Positions 1 through 5,876 of a stretch of 7,669 nt of DNA are shown here, in pieces (positions within the stretch are counted from its first letter, which is position 1; each line of letters starts with the position of its first letter). The notes beneath the pieces were generated by a model, which saw only the letters and a program-made list of their open reading frames with translations, was not told where the DNA came from and made no database searches. The DNA lies in NCBI GenBank assembly GCA_031272415.1, contig JAISTU010000215.1:1-7669 (forward strand). Direction: 5' to 3'. Origin of the DNA: Bacteroidales bacterium (lineage in GTDB: Bacteria > Bacteroidota > Bacteroidia > Bacteroidales > WCHB1-69). Both the position numbers and the translations under genes were made by a program.

Positions 1-481
1 CCCTACTTATAAACACCGGTGGACTCTGGTACCGCGCCTCAAAATAATACATTCCATTTTCTTCATCCAATTCCTTCCCATTAAACTTAAAATCAGGCAC
101 TTGTCCGTTGCTCCAATCGATGTTATACTCATTCACAACTTCTCCAAAAGGTGCATATTCCACCTGCTGTACAGCAACACCTGTCCCATCTGTTACTAAC
201 TGCGTGCTACTCAGGTGATTGCCTGTGTAATAATACACCAAATCTTCTCTACCGCCACCACCATTTAAATGGTCAATTTTATTCCCCGAAAAAACAACCT
301 GCAAACTATCTTCCGCAGGAATAGTAACACCCTGCAAAGCCGCAAGCATAGTATGGAATTTTGTATCGTTTGTATCGTTTGTATCGTTTCTATTGATATT
401 GTCCTTGCTCTCATACCCACTCCCCACTTTACTCGCAATTCTCTGATTTTCAGAGTAATAATGTTTAGTATATTCTTTCAT
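1..481 (-). CDS. RHS repeat-associated core domain protein, N-terminally truncated, 3' end outside window
   Basis: The 160 residues visible match the RHS core, the conserved segment that closes the YD-repeat shell of RHS/polymorphic-toxin proteins just before the variable C-terminal tip. Seen directly: YYYTGNHLSSTQLVTD (residues 83-98, the HLGST-like motif), EYAPFGEVVNEY (108-119), FNGKELDEENGMYYFEARY (133-151) and PPVFISR (154-160); the family normally continues into DPL and then a variable tip, which lies beyond the edge. The ATG at 481 is the first one after an in-frame TAA at 496-494, which is also the toxin stop. The first residues (KEYTKHYYSENQRIASKVG) look like the middle of an RHS protein, where core-proximal repeats normally lie, so hundreds of upstream residues and any signal peptide are missing. 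A 9-bp tandem repeat encodes NDTNDTNDT at residues 32-40. It may be a decayed remnant or a silent displaced tip; expression is unproven. Family assignment is firm, functionality is not. Confidence 0.85.
   Translation of the reverse strand, partial: MKEYTKHYYSENQRIASKVGSGYESKDNINRNDTNDTNDTKFHTMLAALQGVTIPAEDSLQVVFSGNKIDHLNGGGGREDLVYYYTGNHLSSTQLVTDGTGVAVQQVEYAPFGEVVNEYNIDWSNGQVPDFKFNGKELDEENGMYYFEARYQSPPVFISR
362..388. repeat. 9-bp tandem repeat, three copies, inside the RHS fragment
   Basis: Three exact head-to-tail copies of tgtatcgtt on the plus strand. Read on the coding (minus) strand they encode three Asn-Asp-Thr units. The unit length is a multiple of three, so gain or loss of copies would keep the RHS reading frame. 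The surrounding residues (SKDNINR before, KFHTM after) are not part of the conserved core motifs, which suggests a tolerated loop insertion. Confidence 0.9.
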
Positions 482-493
482 TTTTATGTGTTT

Positions 494-784
494 TTACTCT
501 AAATTAGACAGTTTTTTATCATAATGGTCTCGCAAAGACAAAATTTGTATTTCTTCATCAGACATAATTTGATAAATTAACCGATGAGTATTATCAATCC
601 GCCTTGCCCAATAACCTGACAACTGGTGTCGTAACTGCTCCGGTTTGCCTATCCCTGTTTGAGGATGCAACGCAATGTCTTTCAATAAATTATCTATCTT
701 TTTTATAATTTTCTTTTGACCACTTATTTTCCAATATTCTATATCTTCAACAGCGTCAGGCGAATATATGAAATTCACTTCCAT
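494..784 (-). CDS. yoeB: YoeB-family toxin (RelE superfamily mRNA endoribonuclease)
   Basis: This 96-residue protein matches YoeB/Txe toxins, which bind the ribosomal A site and cut mRNA when the partner antitoxin is lost. The family signature is clear: GIGKPEQLRHQLSGYWARRI (44-63) followed by THRLIY (66-71) and RDHY (85-88). By alignment with E. coli YoeB, the catalytic residues Glu46, Arg65, His83 and Tyr84 correspond to Glu49, Arg68, His87 and Tyr88, all present, so the toxin looks intact. It is slightly longer than the 84-residue E. coli protein, with about eight extra C-terminal residues after the catalytic His-Tyr. Its ATG lies inside the last codons of the antitoxin gene (10-nt overlap, ATGGAAGTGA), the usual arrangement for coupled translation in such modules. 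The stop is followed after 12 nt, in the same frame, by the RHS fragment. Confidence 0.92.
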   Translation of the reverse strand: MEVNFIYSPDAVEDIEYWKISGQKKIIKKIDNLLKDIALHPQTGIGKPEQLRHQLSGYWARRIDNTHRLIYQIMSDEEIQILSLRDHYDKKLSNLE

Positions 785-981
785 AAATCATCTATTTTTA
801 TAGCCTTTCCTTTCCCTTCTTTTATGTCTTGTGTTCCTTGCAGAATTTTTTCAACAAATTCGGGAGCGCAGTGTGATAAACTTTTATCCTCTATCTCAAA
901 ATATCCTGACGACAGCATTAAATCTAATGCTTTTTTTGCCGCATCGTTACTTGGATTATATTTTAACGTTATGTATGCCAT
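775..981 (-). CDS. Antitoxin of the YoeB module, DUF2683-like
   Basis: A 68-residue protein directly upstream of and overlapping the YoeB toxin gene, so by position it is the antitoxin. Its C-terminal half has PEFVEKI (40-46), a DIKEGKGKAIKIDDLW block (52-67) and a terminal Lys; this pattern is the one I associate with the small Bacteroidota family DUF2683, usually found beside RelE/YoeB toxins. The conserved C-terminal stretch is the likely toxin-binding segment, and the N-terminal half (MAYITLKYNPSNDAAKKALD) would carry dimerisation or DNA contact; that split is inference. It does not look like E. coli YefM/Phd. The start ATG is preceded by GAAAGG at 994-989, about 8 nt upstream, an unusually Shine-Dalgarno-like site for this window. 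The module probably represses its own promoter from the spacer 982-1207. Confidence 0.82.
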   Translation of the reverse strand: MAYITLKYNPSNDAAKKALDLMLSSGYFEIEDKSLSHCAPEFVEKILQGTQDIKEGKGKAIKIDDLWK

Positions 982-1087
982 TTTTGAACCTTTCGATTTT
1001 TATTAAATTTGATATTTTCATTCCTCTAACGTAAAAAAATAATTATTATTGTATTTTCTTTTCTTATTCTTTTCATTTTATCAATCA

Positions 1088-1104
1088 TATTTTCTACGAA
1101 AATA
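1088..1104. promoter_or_regulatory. Inverted repeat in divergent spacer, possible operator
   Basis: TATTTTC (1088-1094) and GAAAATA (1098-1104) form a perfect 7-bp inverted repeat around a 3-nt centre, TAC. It lies in the 226-nt AT-rich spacer between the divergent toxin-antitoxin module and the outer-membrane gene. On the minus strand the right arm plus centre reads TATTTTCG (1104-1097), one mismatch from the Bacteroidota -7 box TAnnTTTG, so it could be an autoregulatory operator over a toxin-antitoxin promoter. No convincing -33 element was seen, and the base composition makes chance repeats likely. A TATTTTTC at 1140-1147 on the plus strand is an equally weak candidate -7 box for the gene at 1208. 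Confidence 0.25.
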
Positions 1105-1207
1105 CACTTTTCTTTTAATTAAAAATTAAATCCGCACAATATTTTTCTTTTTATTTCGTTATTGGGTTATTGAAATTGATTTTTTTAGAGAGAAAAAGAA
1201 TATAAAA

Positions 1208-2983
1208 ATGCGAAGAAAGAGCAATATTAAAGCGTTTATAATGACGTTGTTATGTAGTTTGGCAGGGGGATTGTCGGCGCAGTCTCAGTATGATGTTACG
1301 GTCAATTCGGCATTTAGTCCAACGATTAGTGATGCACAAAGAAAAATTGACAAGAAGGCGAACATTGTTGATACTGTGCATATTATGCCAAAGATTAACC
1401 ATTCGGTTACGCCTTTGGTATATCAGTCGGATTTTAAGCCGGAGCCTATCAATGCACCGAAGGTAGGGAAGGATAAAATTGTACGTTTGTATAGAAATTT
1501 TCTAAAAGTTGGTTTTGGCAATTATTGGACACCTTATTTGGATTTTGAGGTCGGCAGTTTGCGCTCTACAAGGGGGGCTTTTGGGGTGCGTGTATTTCAC
1601 CATTCTTCGTGGGGGAAGATTAAAGATTATGCAACAGCCTCATTTTCAGACACTAAAGCAGAAATTTATGGACAAAAATTCTTCAATAAATATACTCTTA
1701 CCGCAAAGGCAGGCTATAATCACTTAATGCTCCACAATTATGGCATAAAAATAGACAGTACAAATGAATTTTATAATAATTCGGATTATTCTCGCCGTCA
1801 TAATCACATCGCTTCGGCTCATTTGGATTTTGCAAGCAACAGAGAACAAAATGTACAAAAGTTAAATCAATATTATGGGCTTGATTATCAATATTTTGCA
1901 GGAAATGACAGAGGATATACAGGCGTGCCGATAACCGAACACACGCTTTCTTTTCTTACAGACCTCAATCATGACATCAATTTCAAGCGTGCAGGCTATC
2001 TTAACATTGGAGGAAAAATTGGTTTCGATATGATTCATGGGACAGAGGTTATGAATTGGCGAAGTTATTTAATCTCTGCAAGTCCTTCTATATCATATAT
2101 TTACGGCGAATATTTTATCAAAGCAGGGCTAAAAACCGTTTTTGATATAAAGGGTGAAAAATTGTTTCATATTTATCCCGATGTAGAGGTCAAATTAACG
2201 CTTGTGCCGAATATATTTACCCTTTATGCGGGGGTAGATGGTGGCTTAATCCCGCTCTCTTTCAGGGAATTATTTAAAGAAAATCCTTACCTTGGATACG
2301 GAGGGGCTTGCATTGTAAATGAGAAATTTAAGGTTTATTTAGGCTTGCAGACAGGCATTTCTCGCTCTTTGTCTATGGGGGCAAAGGCAAGTTATGCAAT
2401 GGTGGATAATATGCCGTTTTTTGTTAATATAAAAGAATCTATTTTTATTGATACGGTTGTATTGCCTATATTGAACCGTTTTACGGTCGCTCCTATCAAC
2501 AGGACACAACATTTTAATGTCCATTTTAATTTGGATTATACTTACAAAAATCAATTGAAATTAGGGCTGAATTTGGATTATAATTATTACATTCTCAATG
2601 AACATCCTGATTATTTGGTGCCGAACGACTATTTGCCTTATTTACAGCGGGCGTGGTATAAACCTGCATTTGTGGCGCAATTTACGGGGCAATATTTGCT
2701 CTTAAAAAAGTTTCTTTTCTCTTTGGATGCATACGTCAATTTTGGCGTACCTTATCCCGAATTTACAGCCAACGGAGGCATTACACCTAAGACTTTGAAA
2801 CCATTTTTGGACTTTGATTTTGGGTTTGAATATTTATGGTCAAATCGATTTTCAATTTTTGCCAATATTAACAATTTTGCTTTCCAAAGAAACTTCTATT
2901 ACTTTGATTATCCGTCATATAGAATTAACGCTTTGGCGGGCGTAAAATGGACTTTCGGAGGCGAAAAAATAGGTAAAAAATAA
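1208..2983 (+). CDS. Outer-membrane beta-barrel-like protein of unknown function
   Basis: A 591-residue protein with a clear signal peptide: basic MRRKSNIK, a hydrophobic stretch at about 9-20, and a likely cleavage near SAQ (23-25). Residues 26-95 form a non-repetitive linker with several prolines. From about residue 96 to the end the sequence alternates aromatic, glycine and polar residues as in transmembrane beta strands, for example LKVGFGNYWTPYLDFEVG (99-116), FSDTKAEIYGQKFF (146-159), LGLNLDYNYYIL (about 452-463) and the closing strand AGVKWTF near the C-terminus. Similar Bacteroidota proteins are often labelled TonB-dependent receptor or left hypothetical. I see no plug domain or TonB box, so a receptor label is not supported. 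It is the first gene of the plus-strand cluster, and the stop lies 16 nt before the methyltransferase. The leader is A-rich (agaatataaaa) with no Shine-Dalgarno site. Substrate or role is unknown. Confidence 0.75.
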   Translation: MRRKSNIKAFIMTLLCSLAGGLSAQSQYDVTVNSAFSPTISDAQRKIDKKANIVDTVHIMPKINHSVTPLVYQSDFKPEPINAPKVGKDKIVRLYRNFLKVGFGNYWTPYLDFEVGSLRSTRGAFGVRVFHHSSWGKIKDYATASFSDTKAEIYGQKFFNKYTLTAKAGYNHLMLHNYGIKIDSTNEFYNNSDYSRRHNHIASAHLDFASNREQNVQKLNQYYGLDYQYFAGNDRGYTGVPITEHTLSFLTDLNHDINFKRAGYLNIGGKIGFDMIHGTEVMNWRSYLISASPSISYIYGEYFIKAGLKTVFDIKGEKLFHIYPDVEVKLTLVPNIFTLYAGVDGGLIPLSFRELFKENPYLGYGGACIVNEKFKVYLGLQTGISRSLSMGAKASYAMVDNMPFFVNIKESIFIDTVVLPILNRFTVAPINRTQHFNVHFNLDYTYKNQLKLGLNLDYNYYILNEHPDYLVPNDYLPYLQRAWYKPAFVAQFTGQYLLLKKFLFSLDAYVNFGVPYPEFTANGGITPKTLKPFLDFDFGFEYLWSNRFSIFANINNFAFQRNFYYFDYPSYRINALAGVKWTFGGEKIGKK

Positions 2984-2999
2984 ATAAAAATATCTATAT

Positions 3000-3788
3000 A
3001 TGCAAAAAAGGCATCAAAATTATAATCAATATTTTGAAGAACAAGTAATTAGCACAAAAAAATACATTATTCCTTATATAGAAGGTCTTAAACCGCTCAC
3101 AGCCAGCACATTTGTAATGGAAGTCGGTTGTGGAGAAGGTGGAAATTTGTTGCCTTTTTGTGAATTAGGCTGTCAATGCACAGGTATTGATATTGATACG
3201 CCTAAAATTGAGGTCGGGCGACAAAGGTTGTCTCAATACAATGTTCAATTTTTTTGTCAGGACATTTATACGCTGCAACCTGCTGATAATCTGCAATTTG
3301 ATATTATATTTTTGAAAGATGTTATTGAGCATATTCACAACCAAGATAAATTTATTGGTTTTATTCGACAATTTTTAAAGCCTGATGGCATTATTTTCTT
3401 TGCGTTTCCGCCGTTTCGTATGCCTTTTGGCGGTCATCAGCAGATTTTGGAAAATAAATTTTTATCTAAATTGCCTTATTTTCACCTTTTGCCCAAAAGC
3501 CTTTATGCTGCCGTTTTAAAAGCGAGTAAATTGATACCCGCCGGTGTGGAGCACATGTTGGATATAAAAAAAACAGGAATTTCTATTCACCGTTTTCAAA
3601 AAATTGCAAAAAAGAACCATTTTTTTATAAAAAAAGACACACATTGGTTTATCAATCCCAATTATGAAACCAAATTTTCACTCAAACCGAGACAATTGCC
3701 ACTTTTGTTGCGGTTTCCATTTTTGAAGGATTTTTATACCACTTGCTATTGGTGCATCATTCAACCCCAAAATACGGCAAAAGTATGA
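3000..3788 (+). CDS. Class I SAM-dependent methyltransferase, substrate unknown
   Basis: The 262-residue protein has a Rossmann-type methyltransferase core. Motif I, the glycine-rich SAM-binding loop, is VMEVGCGEGGN (39-49). An acidic strand end follows at GIDID (62-66), which should hold the ribose hydroxyls. CQDIY (86-90) fits the adenine-contact motif, and DIIFLKDVIEHI (101-112) is the typical UbiG/type-11 segment with the VIEH signature. LKPDGIIFFAFPP (126-138) forms the next strand. The C-terminal half, with MPFGGHQQ (141-148) and a histidine- and lysine-rich stretch, is probably the substrate-binding part; it has no transmembrane segment. It follows the beta-barrel gene by 16 nt, and its stop overlaps the next start (ATGA), so it is likely produced together with the GSCFA protein. 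A glycan or lipid substrate is plausible from context but not shown. Confidence 0.85.
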   Translation: MQKRHQNYNQYFEEQVISTKKYIIPYIEGLKPLTASTFVMEVGCGEGGNLLPFCELGCQCTGIDIDTPKIEVGRQRLSQYNVQFFCQDIYTLQPADNLQFDIIFLKDVIEHIHNQDKFIGFIRQFLKPDGIIFFAFPPFRMPFGGHQQILENKFLSKLPYFHLLPKSLYAAVLKASKLIPAGVEHMLDIKKTGISIHRFQKIAKKNHFFIKKDTHWFINPNYETKFSLKPRQLPLLLRFPFLKDFYTTCYWCIIQPQNTAKV

Positions 3789-4768
3789 TACACTGGACTT
3801 TCCGCACAGAATATTTGCCGCAAAAAGCAGAATTTACTATCTCGCATAGAGACAAAATTATGCTCATTGGCTCTTGTTTTGCCGTCAATATCGGGGAAAT
3901 ATTGCACTTGCATAAATTCCAAACCGATAGCAATCCTTTGGGAATTGTATTTAATCCTGCTTCTGTGTCGCAAAGTTTGGAACTTTTATGTGGTGAAAAA
4001 ATATTTACCGAAAATGATTTGTTATACTTTGATAATCAATGGATTAGCCTCTCACATCATGGAGATTTTTCTTCGCCCGACAAAGAACAATGTTTGCAAA
4101 ATATCAATCAACGTTTGCAGAAAAGTCGTATATTTTTACAAAACGCTGATTATCTGATAATTACATTAGGAACTTCGGAGATATACAGGTACAAAAAAAC
4201 AGCACAAATTGTAGCCAATTGCCACAAAATTCCTTCCACTGAATTTGAAAAAACAATGCTTTCGGTGGAAGACACAGTGGCTTGTTTAACCAAAGCAATA
4301 AATTGTATTCAATTGATTAACAGTCAGTTAAAAATAATTTTTACTGTTAGTCCTGTTCGCTACCTCAAAGGCAGTATGACGGGCAACGCATTGAGCAAAG
4401 CACGGTTGTTATGTGCTGTAAATGAATTGATTACAAAGTTTTCACACCTTTCCTATTTCCCTTCTTATGAAATTATGACCGATGATTTGCGGGATTATCG
4501 CTTTTATGATATTGACAAAATACACCCCTCCAAAGAAGCTGTTTTGTACTTATGGCATATTTTTGAGTGCATGTATTTTGATGATAAAACATTGAAAATC
4601 AATCAATTAACAAAAGAAATTACAACTGCTGCACAACATCGGTTTAAAAATCCGCATTCTGTGGCAAGCAGCCAATTTAAACAGCAGATACTCAATAAAA
4701 TAGAAAATTTATTAACCCAAGAACCTTATCTTGATTTTGAACAAGAATTAGAATATTTTAAAATATAA
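3785..4768 (+). CDS. GSCFA-domain protein (predicted SGNH-type esterase/acyltransferase-like)
   Basis: The name-giving GSCFA motif is at residues 29-33 of a 327-residue protein. The order of blocks fits an SGNH/GDSL-like fold: Ser30 as probable nucleophile, NPLGIVFNP (50-58), GTSE (129-132) in the place of the GxN block, SPVR (189-192), and DKIHPS (244-249) giving Asp244 and His247 as probable catalytic acid and base. These roles are inferred from the superfamily; the biochemical function of GSCFA proteins is not established. The start at 3785 is preferred over an upstream in-frame ATG at 3743 because family members begin with an FRTE-like stretch shortly before the motif, and because it gives the classic ATGA overlap with the methyltransferase stop. 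No signal peptide or membrane segment is seen, so a cytoplasmic location is likely. The C-terminal tail after 270 is mostly charged and helical. Confidence 0.9.
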   Translation: MIHWTFRTEYLPQKAEFTISHRDKIMLIGSCFAVNIGEILHLHKFQTDSNPLGIVFNPASVSQSLELLCGEKIFTENDLLYFDNQWISLSHHGDFSSPDKEQCLQNINQRLQKSRIFLQNADYLIITLGTSEIYRYKKTAQIVANCHKIPSTEFEKTMLSVEDTVACLTKAINCIQLINSQLKIIFTVSPVRYLKGSMTGNALSKARLLCAVNELITKFSHLSYFPSYEIMTDDLRDYRFYDIDKIHPSKEAVLYLWHIFECMYFDDKTLKINQLTKEITTAAQHRFKNPHSVASSQFKQQILNKIENLLTQEPYLDFEQELEYFKI

Positions 4769-4799
4769 ATATAAATATACAAAAATACAAAAAAAAAAT

Positions 4800-5798
4800 A
4801 TGAAACTGACAGCAGAACAAATAGCAAAAATAATAAACGGCACAATAGAAGGAAATGCCACTCAAATAGCCGAAAAATTGGTCAAAATTGAACAATTGGA
4901 AAACAATTCGCTCGCTTTTATGGCTGACCCAAAATTTGAAAAGCATCTTTTTGGCAAGCATACCGCCATTGTGATAGTAAAAAATGATTTTATTCCTTCG
5001 CAAAAGACGGCTTCTACTTTGCTACGTGTGGCAAATCCGCATTTGGCATTTGTCCGTTTGTTGCAATATTACGACAGTACAAAAGAGCAAAAAATCGGCG
5101 TCTCAAAGCAGGCTTTTATCGCAAAAACAGCCCATATCGGGCGAAATGTTTACATCGGAGAAGGTGCTTTTGTGGGCGAAAACGCATCTATTGCGGATGA
5201 TGTTAAAATTTATCCGCAAACGTATATCGCTGATAATGTGTCAATTGGAGAAAATACGATTGTTTATCAAGGAGCGAAAATTTATGCCGATTGTGTGATA
5301 GGAAATGATTGCATTTTGCATGCCGGTTGCGTGATAGGGGCGGATGGGTTTGGCTTTTTGCCCGATGAGAACGGTGTTTATGAAAAAATTCCGCAATTGG
5401 GAAATGTTGTCATCGAAGAAAATGTTGAAATTGGGGCTAATTCTTGCATAGATAGGGCAACAATTGGCTCAACAATTATCAAAAAAGGAGTAAAAATTGA
5501 CAATTTGACACAAATAGCCCACAATTGTGAGGTGGGTGAAAATACGGTCATGGCAGCCTGTTGCGGTATTGCGGGCAGTGTTAGCATTGGTAAAAATTGT
5601 GTTTTTGCAGGACAAGTAGGCGTCAAAGACCATGTCAAAATCGGTAATTTTGTTATCGCAGGCTCTCAATGCGGAATACATAAGAATATTGCTGATAATC
5701 AAGTCGTTTTAGGCTCACCGGCAATAGATGCAAAAAAAATGATGCGTATCTTTGCTGCCCAAAATTTCTTGCCCGATTTAGTCAGAGAAAGAAAATAA
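4800..5798 (+). CDS. lpxD: UDP-3-O-(3-hydroxyacyl)glucosamine N-acyltransferase
   Basis: LpxD transfers a 3-hydroxyacyl chain from acyl carrier protein to the 2-amine of UDP-3-O-acyl-glucosamine, the third step of lipid A synthesis, as a cytoplasmic homotrimer. The N-terminal domain (1-95) has the expected uridine-binding type pattern, including LAFMADPKF (38-46) and ANPHLAFVRLL (78-88). Residues from about 100 to 300 are hexapeptide repeats forming a left-handed beta helix (repeated I/V-G-x-N units such as VYIGEGAFVGENASI, 117-131). GADGFGF (180-186) is a conserved LpxD signature, and QIAHN (238-242) holds the catalytic base His241, matching E. coli His239. The C-terminal helix follows GSPA (305-308). 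At 332 residues it is complete. Bacteroidota usually have lpxC-fabZ and lpxA next to lpxD; neither is in this window. The leader contains ten consecutive A at 4789-4798 and no Shine-Dalgarno site. Confidence 0.96.
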   Translation: MKLTAEQIAKIINGTIEGNATQIAEKLVKIEQLENNSLAFMADPKFEKHLFGKHTAIVIVKNDFIPSQKTASTLLRVANPHLAFVRLLQYYDSTKEQKIGVSKQAFIAKTAHIGRNVYIGEGAFVGENASIADDVKIYPQTYIADNVSIGENTIVYQGAKIYADCVIGNDCILHAGCVIGADGFGFLPDENGVYEKIPQLGNVVIEENVEIGANSCIDRATIGSTIIKKGVKIDNLTQIAHNCEVGENTVMAACCGIAGSVSIGKNCVFAGQVGVKDHVKIGNFVIAGSQCGIHKNIADNQVVLGSPAIDAKKMMRIFAAQNFLPDLVRERK

Positions 5799-5805
5799 TT
5801 GCTTT

Positions 5806-5832
5806 TTTGGCATGTTTTTTGCATAATATTTG
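5806..5832 (+). promoter_or_regulatory. Possible weak internal promoter before the thioredoxin gene
   Basis: In the 78-nt gap after lpxD, AATATTTG (5825-5832) differs by one base from the Bacteroidota -7 box TAnnTTTG, with a TTTG at 5806-5809 upstream. The spacing between them (15 nt) is shorter than the usual roughly 19-21 nt, so this is only a candidate. If real, the thioredoxin gene could be transcribed independently of the upstream cluster. Confidence 0.22.
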
Positions 5833-5876
5833 TTGTAAAAATTCGTTGTAATAAAATTGTAGTAAAAAAAATAAGT

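Noticed and set aside
362..388. Tandem repeat considered as a CRISPR or integration-site remnant
   Set aside because: Units are 9 bp with no spacers, sit in frame inside a coding sequence, and have no flanking duplication or recombinase gene.
269..502. 77-codon plus-strand frame with a repeated Cys-Ile-Val run
   Set aside because: It is antisense to the RHS core; the apparent protein repeat is just the 9-bp tandem repeat read in the other direction.
716..1034. Plus-strand open frames opposite the toxin-antitoxin genes
   Set aside because: They are antisense to two recognisable genes, rich in Phe, Ile and Leu as expected from AT-rich antisense reading, and show no family motifs.
3743..3784. 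Upstream ATG for the GSCFA gene, deep inside the methyltransferase
   Set aside because: It adds 14 residues with no family similarity; the ATG at 3785 gives the usual ATGA overlap and the expected N-terminus.
5378..5702. Minus-strand open frames within lpxD
   Set aside because: They are shadows of the hexapeptide-repeat coding sequence, with no ribosome site or family match.
5799..5876. N-terminal extension of the thioredoxin gene from a TTG directly after the lpxD stop
   Set aside because: It would place 26 extra residues ahead of a good signal peptide starting at the ATG at 5877, and the stretch contains a candidate promoter-like sequence; the internal ATG is the better start.
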